Shown: positions 32,022 through 42,912, counted from the first letter of the stretch. The stretch is DNA of 64,000 nucleotides from Closterium sp. Naga37s-1 (GCA_947471745.1 CANJKZ010000723.1:7942501-8006500); one strand, 5' to 3'. The notes: generated from the sequence alone by a model not told the origin. Program-made: numbers and translations.

Positions 32022-32151
32022 TGAGAAGAAACAAGGAATGAAATGAACTATGAATGAATTGAGTACAAGTAATAACCCTAATTGGGTTGTACCCCTTATG
32101 GGCTACCCCACTATAGCCTACACAATATGCATGAGCTATAATGTTCTGACA
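32022..32151 (-). repeat. Cop-4 5' LTR
   Basis: 130 bp, flanked on the outside by target duplication ggcgg (32152-32156). Identical by eye to 24825-24954. Confidence 0.93.
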
Positions 32152-32737
32152 GGCGGTACAAGCAGCGTGTGCTGAACTTCGCGCGTCCGGGCGGTCCGAC
32201 TCAGCCGGCACCGTCTGTGGAGACGCGACCCGTGGCCCCCGAACCTGCGGCTAAGGACTTCGAGGACCCCAAAGGCAAGCAGTTGTCGGTTGAAGAGCTT
32301 CAGCTGAAGTGCAAGGAGCAGTGGCAGCGGTACTTTCCATGGCTCTTCCATGGTACCAAGGATTGCCGACCCTGCATGCGCTGCAGCATCTGCATGGTGT
32401 TCGCCGACCCCCACTCTAAGTACGGGCGCTACGGTGTTGGTGGCATCGACATTCAGAAACAGACGATGCCCAAGCATCATCACAGCGTGAAGCATGAGGC
32501 GGCGGTCCGGGAGAAGGAACAACGCGACGGCGCGAAGAAAGGACAGAAGTCCATCGTTGACTTCCACCAAGGGGACGAGGATATCAAGCGCCTTGCACGT
32601 TTGTTGTCTATTGTCTTATTCATTTGCAAGTCTGACGCGCCCATTGTGCTCTTTGTGTCACTCGTCCAGTTCATGGCTGAGCAGGGGACTCCGGATATGC
32701 CCCTTAAGGAGGACGGGACATATTACAGCGAGTAAGT

Positions 32738-32917
32738 TGTCAGAATATTATGCTCTAGCCTGTAGTGGGGTGCTCTATAGCGAGTACAACCCTTCTAGGG
32801 TTTGCTATTTGTATCCTCATTCTTGCTAGTGCAACTCCTCCTTCTTTGCCTAAACTGCTTCTTGCCTAGCTAGGGCTTTCCTAGCTATGGCGCCTTCTTC
32901 TACTGCTTACTTTCACA
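32738..32917 (+). repeat. LTRn-1 5' LTR
   Basis: 180 bp, TGTCAGAATATTATGC to CTTTCACA. Contains GTAGTGGGGTGC and GTACAACCC. Confidence 0.92.
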
Positions 32918-33029
32918 TGGTATTAGAGCGATATGCTCCTGGCCTGTGGGCCCCACCTCACTGCTTCCGCTGCTACTGCTACTCCCTGTCCGCCGCGCGC
33001 CCCGTGGTGCGCGGCGTCGAAATTAGGGT

Positions 33030-33385
33030 TTTTCAGCCCGCCGTGCGCCCCGAGGCGCGCGGCGGTTTTCTGCCCGCCGTGCGCCCCGAGGCGCGCGGCG
33101 GTTTTCTGCCCGCCGTGCGCCCCGAGGCGCGCGATGGGTTTCTGCCCCGTCACTCGGCGCGTCGCCCCCAGGAGGCGCTACGACGGGCGACGGGGACCCG
33201 CGCGTCGTCCCCCGTCGCCCGTCGTGGCCTGCGCGCGGCCCGTACAGCCGGCGCGCGGCCCGTACGGGCTGCGCCAGGCCTGCGCGCGGCCCGTACGGGC
33301 TGCGCCAGGCCCGCGCGCGGCCCGTACGGGCTGCGCCAGGCCCGCGCGCGGCCCGTACGGGCTGCGCCAGGCCCGCGCGCGGCTC
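33030..33385 (+). repeat. LTRn-1 internal tandem repeats
   Basis: First about three copies of a ccgtgcgccccgaggcgcgc-type unit (33040-33130). Then a 31-bp array with cgtacggg at 33261, 33292, 33323 and 33354. Related gcgcgcggcgg...ttttctgcccg sequence occurs in LTRn-3 near 53930. Confidence 0.85.
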
Positions 33386-34154
33386 GGGCCGCCTGCGCGC
33401 GGTTCGGGAGGCTGTGCCAGGCCCGTGGGCGGCCCGTTCTTCGCTGCCCCTGTCCTCCCCGCTGTCCCCCGTGCTTCTGAAGGCGCCCCACCCCTCCTTC
33501 TGCCCGTTCTCCTGGATTAGGGTTTGGGGGTGGGGGGTATGGGGGTGCAGCTTCTGTGTGCCGTTCCCTGCTCCTCCTCCTCCTCCGTCTCCCTATGCTG
33601 CAGTTGCCGCTGAGGCAGGGTGGACCTGTTGGAGCCGTCGGAGTGGTACTAAGGGAGGGTGAAGGGGGAGTGGAGCTAGGGGTGAAGCAGGGGGTGTGTG
33701 TCAGGGGGGGTGGTACTGTTTGGGGGAGGTTGAACGGAGGTTGCCGTCGTGTCGCCAGCAGCACCTGTAGTCCGGGGAGTTGCTCCGGTAGCCCAGTCGT
33801 AGCCACCTGTGCCAGTCGCCCGTGGGTCCGTTGCTCGTCTGCCGCTACTTTTAGCCGCGGGGCCAGTTACTCCAGTAGTCCGGAGCGCTGTTCCGGTAGC
33901 CGCTGTGCCAGTGTGCCTCCTGTTGCCCGTGTGTCTGCAGCTTCAGCCGTCGCCTCCTATCTCCTCTCCTCTCACTGTCCCTCCTCCTCCTCACTTGCCC
34001 GTTGTGACTACCACTAGCTTTGCTCATAATTGTGAACTTTAAACTATTGCTTCCTGAACTTGTACTCAGAATGTGTGGTGACATTGTGATCCACCCTGAG
34101 CTTGTTCTGCTTTGCTTGCTCTGCTGATTACACCCCACTTTGGCTATGGGGGTG

Positions 34155-34334
34155 TGTCAGAATATTATGCTCTAGCCTGTAGTGGGGTGCTCTATAGCGA
34201 GTACAACCCTTCTAGGGTTTGCTATTTGTATCCTCATTCTTGCTAGTGCAACTCCTCCTTCTTTGCCTAAACTGTTTCTTGCCTAGCTAGGGCTTTCCTA
34301 GCTATGGCGCCTTCTTCTACTGCTTACTTTCACA
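34155..34334 (+). repeat. LTRn-1 3' LTR
   Basis: 180-bp copy of 32738-32917, followed by taagt. One difference seen (aactgcttc versus aactgtttc). Confidence 0.92.
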
Positions 34335-36397
34335 TAAGTGTCCCGTATATTGAGTTCTGTGGTTTGCTTTCGAAGAGATGCTAATGATAGCAATCCCGCC
34401 TTATTTCAGGTACGGCTTCGCACAACTGGTGGAGACCATGGTGTGCTACCTGAAATCCCGCCAGCTGAAACACATCCGCGCGAGTCCATACCTTGGAATT
34501 CAGCTGGACGAGAGTACCGACCGGAGGAAGGGCAAACACATGATCGTCTACATGACGTTCATGCGTGACAACGCTCCCGTCACCGAGTTTTACGCCTTGC
34601 TGACTGTGGACCAGTGTGACGCCGCTTCTCTCACGACCGTTCTCCTTACCCATTTGGAGTGTAGCGGCATCGATCTCCAGCGCATATCCGGTATGAGCAC
34701 TGATGGAGCTAGTGTCATGATCGGCCAGCACAACGGAGCGACCGCGCGCCTGAAAGAGAAGGTTCCACATATCGTGTCATCACACTGCATCGCGCACAGG
34801 CAAGTGGGACTTTCCGTTGTATGCTGGCTTCTTGCTTTGTGTTTTTCTGTTTACGCTCTCGTGATTTCTAACTCTCCGTCTTTATGCGTTGCAGGGAGGC
34901 CTTGGCGGCCAAAGATGCCGCCATCAAACACCCGGACCTCAACATTGTGGACAAGGTGGTTCGCTTCGTTGCCGAAAATCTTGGTCGGTCTTCGGTCGTC
35001 CACTCACGTTTTCTTGAGTTGCAGGAGGTCATCTGCGAGACCAACCTCGAAGTTCAAGGGATCAAGGACGTTCGGTGGTTGTCTCGCGGTCAAGCTATCG
35101 GCCGCTTGGTGAACGTGTTTCCGGCGGCAGTGTTTGTCTTGCACGAGTTCGACAAGAAGATGTACAAGGTCATCACTAGCTACAAGTTTCAGTTCATGTT
35201 GTTTCTCCTTGCGGATGTCCTGAAGGAGCTCAACAATCTGAGCTTGAAGTTCCAGCGCCGCCAGGTGAGCGTTTAATATGCAAGACACTCGTATTACTTT
35301 AACTACCCGTCAAGTACTAACCTATTTTATGCTTCATTTCAGGTTGACGCGACCCATGTGCTGCCGATGGTTCACAACACTACCTTGCTGCTGCGCACTC
35401 GTTACTTCGACAGCGACGACGACTCTTTCGGCCAGGGTGGAGATGCTTTGGGCCCTTTTCTCAAGAAGCACGCGTCCCGGGAGTCTCGGGAGGTGAAGGT
35501 GGCTGGCAAGGCGGCCGACGGTACATCAAGCGACCTCACCTACACACTCCACAAGGACCCCATCAAGGGGCAGAAGGGCGGTGCGGACCACGGTGCGTGT
35601 TTGGAGTTGGCGCGCGCATTCGTGACAACGTTGATCGGCCGGCTGGATTTCCGACTCAAGGACCTCGCCAACCTTGACGGGGCGAAGCTGTTCAAGCAAG
35701 GGTCATATCCCAAGAACCAGGCGAAGCGCGAGAGGAAACTTGGGCAGTGGCTGCATTCTCTGCGCAACATGTTTAAGAAGAAGCCTGAAGACCCTGACAC
35801 CCTACCCGGTGCGTAACAGTTTCGACATTTCATGCCTATGTGAACAATACTCGACCATATTAAGGCATTACATGTTTAACCATATTGACATATTTCAGTT
35901 GCACTTCCCATTGCGAACCACACCCCACAGGCATCAACTGGGCGCGAGCACAGCGGGAGATCGTCACGTTCTCGACGATCATGTCCACACACCAGGAGGA
36001 TGTGGGCTTTGCGGACAGCCTGAACCTGTGTGACGCGAAGCTAGGGGAGCTGATGACCGTCTCGCTTCTCAGCTATGACATGGAGTGGCCCGAGTTACTG
36101 AGGCGGTTTAACGGTTCGAAGAAACGCAGGCCTGCCAAGGATGTGTTGATGGCTTCCGGGGAGAGAGTAAGCAAGCGCGCGAAGAAGAGATCTGCCTCAG
36201 CAGCAGCAGCAGCCGCAGCATTGGCAGCAGCAGAAGCTGCAGCCCGAGAAGCAGCCCTAGCAGCTGAAGCCGCAAGGCTTGATGCAGAATACCCCTGGCT
36301 CAGTCGGAAGGATAGGGGAAAAGCTCCTGACCCTTTTGCGGAAAGTGAGGCTGAGACTGATGATGACTACGACAGCGCTGGTAGTGACTCTGACTAG

Positions 36398-37794
36398 GTT
36401 GGTAGTTGTTTAGGATGTTAACTGCTTAACATATTGATAAATAGTTAGAGCTAAACCCTAAATCATTACTTTGTAATAGGTTCAGACGGGGCTTTTTTTT
36501 TTCGTCTGAAGGATCAGACTGTGTAGACTTTTTTGTCTTTAGTGTAAGACAACAGAAACTTGGTCATCTTAAAAAAAAAAAAAACGAGAGGCGACGAATT
36601 CGTCTTAGGGTTGCGAAGCGTTTTGCGTAATTATATAAATTTGTACAACTTCTAATTCTGTACAATATGCTGTAGTATGACACTAAGTGGTACTTCCTCT
36701 CACCAGGCAAAGATCAAAAGTACCGCCTGAGTGAGAATCGAACTGGATACCTTTCGATTCCACCGTCAACCTTGTACGACTGCGACAGCACTGATGTCCA
36801 TCTTGAAAAGCTGAGTTAATTGGACATAAGAATTTGCGACGAATCTGAGATTTGTTCGCCCTTTTCTTCTCCCGCTTCTCCTTCTCGCTCGTCACGCTCT
36901 ACCAACTTCTCCACCTACTCTAACTGCAACTTAGGTAAGAAGATCCCTCAATTTTAACTCCAACTAAATTAAATGCCTATTAGATAGACTAACATTTAGT
37001 CATTCCGTATCCTAACCGTGTAAATGGATGAGTATTAGCGAGACTTAGTTGTTTAAACTTAGGTTCTCGGCCCTTTGTAAAGATTTCAGGTTCTCCTTCC
37101 TGCATAAGCTTGCATCTGTTTCTTCTATTCTTCATCCTTAAACTTTTCCTCTCGTCGGTTGCCTTTTCTTCATATTTGCATGTTTTAGTTCATTTTTTTC
37201 TCAACCTCGTCTTAGGTTGTACATAAAGATTGTAATAGGTTGCACGTTCAGTCCATTTCGTTCTCTCTCGCTCGTTCTCTCTCTCCCGTTCTCTCTCTCC
37301 CGTTCTCTCTCTCCCGTTCTCTCTCTCCCGTTCTCTCTCGCTCGTTCTCTCTCTCCCATTCTCTCTCCCGTTCTCTCTCGCTCGTTCTCTCTCTCCCGTT
37401 CTCTCTCTCCCGTTCTCTCTCTCCCGTTCTCTCTCTCCCGTTCTCTCTCTCTCGTTCTCTCTCTCTCGTTCTCTCTCTCGTTCTCTTTCTCGTTCTCTCT
37501 CGTTTTCTTTCTCTCTCGATCTCTCTCTCTCGTTCTCTCTCTCTCTCGTTCTCTCGTTCTCCCTCGCTCTCTCGTTCTCTCTCTCTCGTTCTCTCTCTCT
37601 CTCGTTCTCTCTCTCGCGTTCTCTCTCTCGTTCTCTCTCTCTCGTTCTCTCTCTCGCGTTCTCTCTCTCGTTCTCTCTCTCTCGTTCTCTCTCTCGTTCG
37701 TTCTCTCTCTCTCGTTCTCTCCCTCTCGTTCTCTCTCTCTCGTTCGTTCTCTCCTCGTTCGTCCTCTCTCTCTCGTCCTCTCTCTCGTTCTCTG

Positions 37795-37863
<69 letters not shown>

Positions 37864-37890
37864 CTCTCTCTCTCTCCCGTTCTCTCTCTC

Positions 37891-37944
<54 letters not shown>

Positions 37945-38375
37945 GTTATCTCTCTCTCGCTCTCTCTCGTTACAGCCATTCTCTTCATTCTATTTTAAAC
38001 TTCAATTCTTAATATCACATCTTTCTTCTTGCGTTCGATGCTTCTTTTTTGTTATCGCAGATACTCGCTTTTAGGCAGGATGGATATGAAGGGAGGGAGT
38101 GTCGTACCACTTACAGTTCATTTTTTTTAGTTCCTTTAATTATGAGTTATTGTTTGATTTGTTTCATTTCTGTTTGTATTATGCTTCTCGTTGCAATCGT
38201 AATGCATATCTGCATTTTTCAAAAATATATCTTGCCGATCATCGTCACAAAAGGTTGAGTGGTCCACCACTATGACAGTGAAGCCATTTTCAGCTGGACT
38301 TGATCGGTTTAGATATTTTTTTGCGATATGCATTTTGTATTGCTTTATTACAGTAGCTGTTTTTTTCAACCCTTA
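36398..38375. other. 3' flank of the hAT-like gene and microsatellite, no gene
   Basis: AT-rich sequence with TCAGA/TCTGA motifs (36480-36520), poly-A/T runs, a pyrimidine-rich stretch and the long CT-rich microsatellite listed separately. No supported ORF. A tRNA-like T-arm string on the minus strand near 36745 has no matching rest of a tRNA. Confidence 0.5.
37250..37955. repeat. CT-rich microsatellite, ctctctcccgtt/ctctctcgtt units
   Basis: About 700 bp of pyrimidine-strand repeat built on ctctctctcccgttctct and ctctctcgttctct, grading into pure (ct)n at 37798-37860. Long Leu/Ser (plus) and Arg/Glu (minus) ORFs here are artefacts. Confidence 0.97.
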
Positions 38376-38400
38376 CCGTATTCTCCCGGACATAACACCC
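38376..38400 (+). repeat. Pogo-like left terminal inverted repeat
   Basis: Begins ccgtattctcccggacataa, preceded by TA. It pairs with 42888-42912 in inverse orientation with two mismatches. Confidence 0.87.
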
Positions 38401-38443
38401 TAGGGTATAGCTAAAAATACAGGGAAAAAATGGGGGGGGTCTC

Positions 38444-38669
38444 TGTTGAGATAAGAAATTGGGAGATTAGGAGCTTGGAGGGAGAGTAGCATAGTGAGAT
38501 GGTTATCGAGGGAGTTTAGGTTGGCCAAAAGAGGAGTTTCACTATGGAATGAATACAAGATATAGGAATGGGCAAAAGGGAGGGTACACCACCAGCAGTT
38601 GATGCTAATACCTAAACTAGTACACTAGCTAGCTGTAGGCAGTTATAAGATATGCAATATAATTCAACA
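38444..38669 (-). repeat. LTRn-2 3' LTR
   Basis: 226 bp, outer flank gtctc. The inner side has the purine run (minus strand gtaggcagttacgggggtg). Confidence 0.9.
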
Positions 38670-38969
38670 CACCCCCGTAACTGCCTACGGCTATAGCTAG
38701 TGGTGCCTGGCACCAGGTCGCCTGGAGAGCGGTTGCTGTAGCTGGGATAGGCACAGAAACAGCGGTGGCTGACCGGCAGCACCTGTGAACGCCAGGACGG
38801 AGGAGGGCGCGGAGAGCGCGGAGGAGGGCTGGGATAGCCGGAGGGCGAAGGATGCTGGTCGCTCGCCATCTACGAGCAAACACAACTGTTGGTGAGGAGG
38901 AGGAAGCTGCTGGTGGTGCACAGGAGGAGAGCAAAGGAGAGGCGGCTGGAGGAGAGGAGATAGGAGGAG

Positions 38970-39160
38970 GAGATGCGGCTGGAGGAGAAGAGAGGAGGAG
39001 GAGATGCGGCTGGAGGAGAGGAGAGGAGGAGGAGATGCGGCTGGAGGAGAGGAGATAGGAGGAGGAGATGCGGCTGGAGGAGAGGAGAGGAGGAGGAGAT
39101 GCGGCTGGAGGAGAGGAGAGGAGGAGGAGATGCGGCTGGAGGAGAGGAGAGGAGGAGGAG
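38970..39160. repeat. LTRn-2 31-bp minisatellite
   Basis: The marker agatgcggctgg occurs at 39002, 39033, 39066, 39097 and 39128 (steps 31, 33, 31, 31). Confidence 0.9.
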
Positions 39161-39837
39161 GAGAGGAAGTGCAGCGGAAGGAGGAGGAGAAGGGGGAGGC
39201 GGCTGCCTGCACATACCCGCCACCCCCACACCCTCTCCCCCCCCCCCCCAAACGCGGCACGAACTGCAGATGCACGGGCAGCGATGAGGAGGAGGATTAG
39301 GGAGGGGCAGGAGGGTTCAAGGGGGCTTAAGCACCCCCGTAGCCGCGGGCGCGAGCCTCGCCACCTCCCCCCCGCAACGTCCACCGTAGAAGAGAGCGAC
39401 GGCAGGTGCGGAGGCGGGGAGCGGGGTGGCGATGGCAGGGGCGCTGGCGGCCGCTGCTGGCGCTGGCGCTCGCGACCGGCGCTGGCGCATGCCGCTGGCG
39501 CTGGCGCTGACGCTGGCGCTGGCGCTGGGGACCGGCGCTGGCGCTGGCGCTGGCGCTCGCGACAGTCGCTGGCGCTGGCGCACGTCGCTGGCGCTCGCGC
39601 TGGCGTCAGCGACGGTCAGAGGCGCTGGTGCTGGCGTCCGCGACCAGCGACGGGGCGACGCGACAGCGCGCGGGACGGGGCGACCAGCGCGTGGGGCGGG
39701 TAGCACGGGGCGTTCAGCGCGGGGCAGGCAACGGGCGAGCGCCTCGAAGGGCGCAGCAACGGTCGCCATGGCAACGATGGCAGCCATGGCGAATGAAAAA
39801 TAACAAGGTCCTTAGAAGGACCCAGCTCTTAATACCA

Positions 39838-40063
39838 TGTTGAGATAAGAAATTGGGAGATTAGGAGCTTGGAGGGAGAGTAGCATAGTGAGATGGTTAT
39901 CGAGGGAGTTTAGGTTGGCCAAAAGAGGAGTTTCACTATGGAATGAATACAAGATATAGGAATGGGCAAAAGGGAGGGTACACCACCAGCAGTTGATGCT
40001 AATACCTAAACTAGTACACTAGCTAGCTGTAGGCAGTTATAAGATATGCAATATAATTCAACA
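39838..40063 (-). repeat. LTRn-2 5' LTR
   Basis: 226-bp copy of 38444-38669, bounded outside by gtctc (40064-40068) and inside by the primer-site complement gctcttaatacca (39825-39837). Confidence 0.9.
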
Positions 40064-40558
40064 GTCTCCTCATAGGAAAAAAATACATAATACCCGGGTC
40101 TTATTATATTGCACATTTTTTTATAAGCAGACATGAATGGAAACAAAAACAGGGGTCTGGCCTTATTATTATTTTTTTGATCAGGGCCGCCAAACCGCGT
40201 CTACAAGGATAACGTCGGCCTCCACTGGAATCTGCCACATGGCAAATTCCAGTGGGCCCACTGTGCCACCTGATTGGTTGACATCAGTGCCAACCTCGAG
40301 CAGCTTGGGTTCATGCAGTACGAGGCCCACGGTGCTGTGTTGTCACTGTACCTGTGACCCCTTGACTCCCGTGTACGGTAGTCACGTCCAAGCTTCCTCA
40401 CCCAAGCTTGCTCTTCTCTTCGTCAAGCGGTTCCAGTGCACGTCTTTGACAAGTGCTCGGCAGGCTGTGAGAGCATCTCCTTCCTGTGCACGAGGGTATC
40501 GTCTTTAAAAGTCATTTCTCCCATGGCGAGTGACATCGACCTGCCTTAGTTCCCAAGC

Positions 40559-42599
40559 ATGGCTTCATCTCCAGATTCTAGCAGTACGGTAGATAGGCGG
40601 CAGCGGCCTGTTTCCACCAATCAGACTAGCGCTTCTGCACGCGCACGGACGTCTCCTCGCCCGATCTTTCCTCAGCCAGATGCTCCCGGTAGTGCTTCTA
40701 CCAGGGATGAACCGAGCAGTAGCTTGGACCGTCCTCGCCCTACCCTTCCTCGAGTGGTTGTCCCCACGTTCCCGGAGCGGAACCGCCCGCAGGGACAGCA
40801 GAAGCGCAACGCCGATGCTGACCCGCCATCCCCTCGCCATCGCATGACGAAACGCCAGCGCAAGGGAATCACCGCGAAGGAGAAGCTCCACTGGTTGAAG
40901 ATGCAGGACTCGCAGCCCGACCTGTCGAATCGCGCTCTGGCGAAGCTCGCGAAGGTGCAGCCATGCCAGATCCGCGATTGGAAGAAGATGAGGGAGCGGC
41001 TGGAGGTCTCTTCCAGCTGCCGTCGTCGCCTCATGGGAGCTGGCCGCAAGTCCAAGTTCCCTTTCATGGAAAGGGCGGTCTACCGCCAGTTCCTCAAGCA
41101 CAGGGGGAGGGGGCTTGCCGTTTCGGACAGCATGCTCCAGAAGTGGAGCGCCAAGTACATGAAGCACCGGATGCCCGGGGTCAACTGGCGCGCATCGTTC
41201 CGCTGGGCGACTCGTTTCCGCGCGCGCTGGCATCTGGCGAGGCGGGTGAAGACGAAGATGGGACAGAAGTTGGCAGCGGGTAAGTGTTGCGCCGTCGTGC
41301 TCCTTGATTGCCATCTCAGTGCTGAGCTAATGTGTCTCGTGGCTTTGCTTGCAGATTGCAAGGCCAAGGTGGAGTCCTTTTGGGAGTTTGTGCGCCAGAT
41401 GCACTCTCTGCACGACTACCCGCTTGACCTCATCTTGAACGCGGACCAAACCCCGCTTTTCCTGGAGATGCCGGCGGAGCGCACGCTCGAAATGAAGGGA
41501 GCGCGGACGGTTCACGTACGGAGTGCGGGCTATGAGAAGGAGCGTGTTACTGTCATGCTGGCAGTAACTGCGAGCGGGCTCAAGCTGCCGCCGTACGTGG
41601 TGTTCAAGCGCAAGTCCATACCGAAGGTGCCCATCCCTGCCGGTAAGCGTAGCACGTTTAGGATGATGTCACTACTCTAGCCTGTCAACAGCCGCAACCG
41701 AATTTGACCCTAACGTACCGGTATTCTTTGGCAGGTGTGGTGGTCCGTGCACAAGACAAAGGGTGGATGGACGAATCACTTGTGCAGGACTGGATCACCC
41801 AGGTGATGGTGCCGTTTCTGAAGCCCTTGCGTGAATCAACTGGACGCCGCAGGGAGGCCTTGGTTGTGCTCGACTCCTACCGCGGCCACTTGACTGAGGC
41901 GGTCGGGCAGACCATGAGGATGTTTCGGCTGTCACGGGCTGTCATCCCAGGGGGCTGCACTCCGCTAGTGCAGGCTCTGGATGTGTCAATCAACCGCGCG
42001 TTCAAGTGCGGTGTGCGTCATCGCTACAGTGGCTGGTTCGAAGAAGAGGGCATCAACACCACCACCAAGTCCGGTGAGTTGAACCACGACATCCGCATGT
42101 GTAACTTTGAATCAATGTCGGCTTACGCTCTGGAAATTCACATTTGTCCTTCTCTACCCTTCCCCGTGCCTCAGGCAATCTCAAGAAGCCGCCAGCGGAG
42201 TTGGTGCTCCGCTGGATCGATGAGTCCTGGGAAGCAATCCCACAGGAGCTCGTGAAGAAGGCGTTCGTCACGTGTGGGATCTCCACCCCCATCGATGGCA
42301 GCGAGGACCACCTCATCCTTGCCCACATGCGGGACAAGGGTGAGGTGGAAGTCCTTGACGACGTCAACGACAACCCCTTCTACGCCGCAGTCCCCATGCC
42401 GGCCGAAGAGCTGCAGGCGGCGGCAGAGGAGGCTGACGCCGCTGAGGAGGACGCGGAAGCGGCGGCGGCAGAGGAGGAGGGGGGCGTGCTTGAGGAAGGC
42501 GGGGAGGCAGAAGAGCCCAGCGATGACGAATGGTGGCGCCCTGGCCGCTTTGACGGGGAAGACTGTGAAGAATGGCATGCAGGAGACGATTCTGAGTAG
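40559..42599 (+). CDS. Pogo/Tigger-like DDE transposase, four exons
   Basis: Exons 40559-41279, 41355-41642, 41735-42073 and 42175-42599, all with GT-AG introns of 75-101 bp that keep frame (about 590 aa). The N-terminus is disordered and Ser/Pro-rich. It is followed by a psq-type helix-turn-helix (KLHWLKMQDSQPDLSNRALA...IRDWKKMRERL), a CENP-B-type HTH (MERAVYRQFLKHRGRGLAVS...WRASFRWATRF), and a DDE_1 nuclease with Asp in LILNADQTPLF, ALVVLDSYRGHL and PLVQALDVSINRAFK. The tail is strongly acidic (Glu/Ala). No stops or frameshifts, so the protein may be functional, although LTRn-2 separates it from its left TIR. It would bind the TIRs and catalyse cut-and-paste at TA. Confidence 0.88.
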
Positions 42600-42887
42600 A
42601 AGGCACTTTGTATAGAGTTTTTTTAGGTGAAATTGTGGATGTGAGGTGCTCTTGTGGTGATGTTTCTGCAGTCTAGGTGACATTGTCGATGACTATGTGC
42701 TGGCACATTACTTCTGTAGTACCTGTAAAGTACCCTGTATGCAATGTAAGCAAATTCAGTATTTTTGCCGCCCATAACACCCCCCCGGGTCTTATAGAGA
42801 ATCAGGCAAAAAGGGGGGTATAGTAGAAACGAGGCTCCCCATAACACCCACCCCGCACAAGCTACCCGGGGGTGTACAATTATGGGG

Positions 42888-42912
42888 GGGTGTTTTGTCC
42901 GGGAGTATACGG
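42888..42912 (-). repeat. Pogo-like right terminal inverted repeat
   Basis: Ends gtccgggagtatacgg followed by TA. Inverse of 38376-38400 with two mismatches. Confidence 0.87.

Larger units (their letters stand above)
24825..32151 (-). mobile_element. Cop-4: intact, probably autonomous Ty1/copia element, TSD ggcgg
   Basis: 7,327 bp with 130-bp LTRs at 24825-24954 (3') and 32022-32151 (5') that I read as identical, flanked by ggcgg at 24820-24824 and 32152-32156. A primer site, GC-rich leader, uninterrupted 1978-aa gag-pol and a polypurine run (cctatgggggtg, minus strand) are all present. Identical LTRs and an intact frame mark the most recent full-length insertion in the window and a candidate source for mobilising deleted relatives such as Cop-5. 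Confidence 0.95.
32738..34334 (+). mobile_element. LTRn-1: non-autonomous LTR element, TSD taagt
   Basis: 1,597 bp with 180-bp LTRs at 32738-32917 and 34155-34334 (about one difference), duplication taagt at 32733-32737 and 34335-34339, primer site tggtattagagc at 32918 and purine run ctatgggggtg before the 3' LTR. The internal region codes for no gag, RT or integrase. It has a repeat-rich leader and a CTCCTCCTCC segment shared with LTRn-2 and LTRn-3. It must depend on copia proteins in trans. It lies at the first splice donor of the hAT-like gene, in the same orientation. Confidence 0.92.
24519..36397 (+). pseudogene. hAT-like/ZNF862-KIAA1586-type transposase-derived gene, five exons, disrupted
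   Basis: Coding pieces are 24519-24824 plus 32157-32731 (exon 1, split by Cop-4), 34410-34799, 34895-35264, 35343-35808 and 35931-36397. All junctions keep frame. Exon 1 carries a BED/TTF-like zinc finger (CRPCMRCSICMVF...HHHSVKH). Exons 2-3 carry an RNase H-like core (GIQLDESTDRRKGKH, GMSTDGASVMIGQHNG, SSHCIAHR). The C-terminus is Ala-rich then acidic (SEAETDDDYDSAGSDSD). The second intron is GC-AG (34800-34894); the others are GT-AG. Cop-4 inserts 7.3 kb of opposite-strand DNA in exon 1 and LTRn-1 sits in intron 1, so a normal product is unlikely. It could be a transposon gene or a domesticated copy. No canonical hAT C-terminal dimerisation motif was recognised. Confidence 0.82.
38444..40063 (-). 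mobile_element. LTRn-2: non-autonomous LTR element, TSD gtctc
   Basis: 1,620 bp with 226-bp LTRs at 38444-38669 and 39838-40063 that I read as identical, and duplication gtctc at 38439-38443 and 40064-40068. In minus orientation the LTR begins TGTTGAATTATATTGC and the primer site tggtattaagagc follows at 39837. No gag-pol. The interior has a 31-bp minisatellite (38970-39150), a gctggcgctgg tract (39440-39640) and the GTGTGGGGGTGGCGGGTATG segment shared with LTRn-1 and LTRn-3. A 156-aa ORF just after the primer site is Ala-rich and unsupported. Confidence 0.92.
38376..42912 (+). mobile_element. Pogo/Tigger-like DNA transposon with TIRs, carrying LTRn-2
   Basis: Terminal inverted repeats at 38376-38400 (ccgtattctcccggacataa...) and 42888-42912 match at all but two positions over 25 bp and are flanked by TA on each side, as expected for the Tc1/mariner-pogo superfamily. 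The element encodes a four-exon DDE transposase (40559-42599). Subterminal DNA on both sides repeats ataacaccc and cccgggtcttat motifs. LTRn-2 (38444-40063) is inserted near the left end. Without it the element is about 2.9 kb. Confidence 0.88.

Noticed and set aside
36740..36800. tRNA-like T-arm string on the minus strand (ccagttcgattctc)
   Set aside because: No cloverleaf can be completed: acceptor, D-arm and anticodon arm partners are missing.
37217..37998. Long Leu/Ser ORFs (plus) and Arg/Glu ORF (minus)
   Set aside because: Pure translation of the CT-rich microsatellite; no non-repetitive residues and no codon bias.
39317..39787. 156-aa Ala-rich ORF (MAAIVAMATVAA) just after the LTRn-2 primer site
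   Set aside because: Position would suit a gag, but composition follows the gctggcgctgg repeat and no gag motif is visible.
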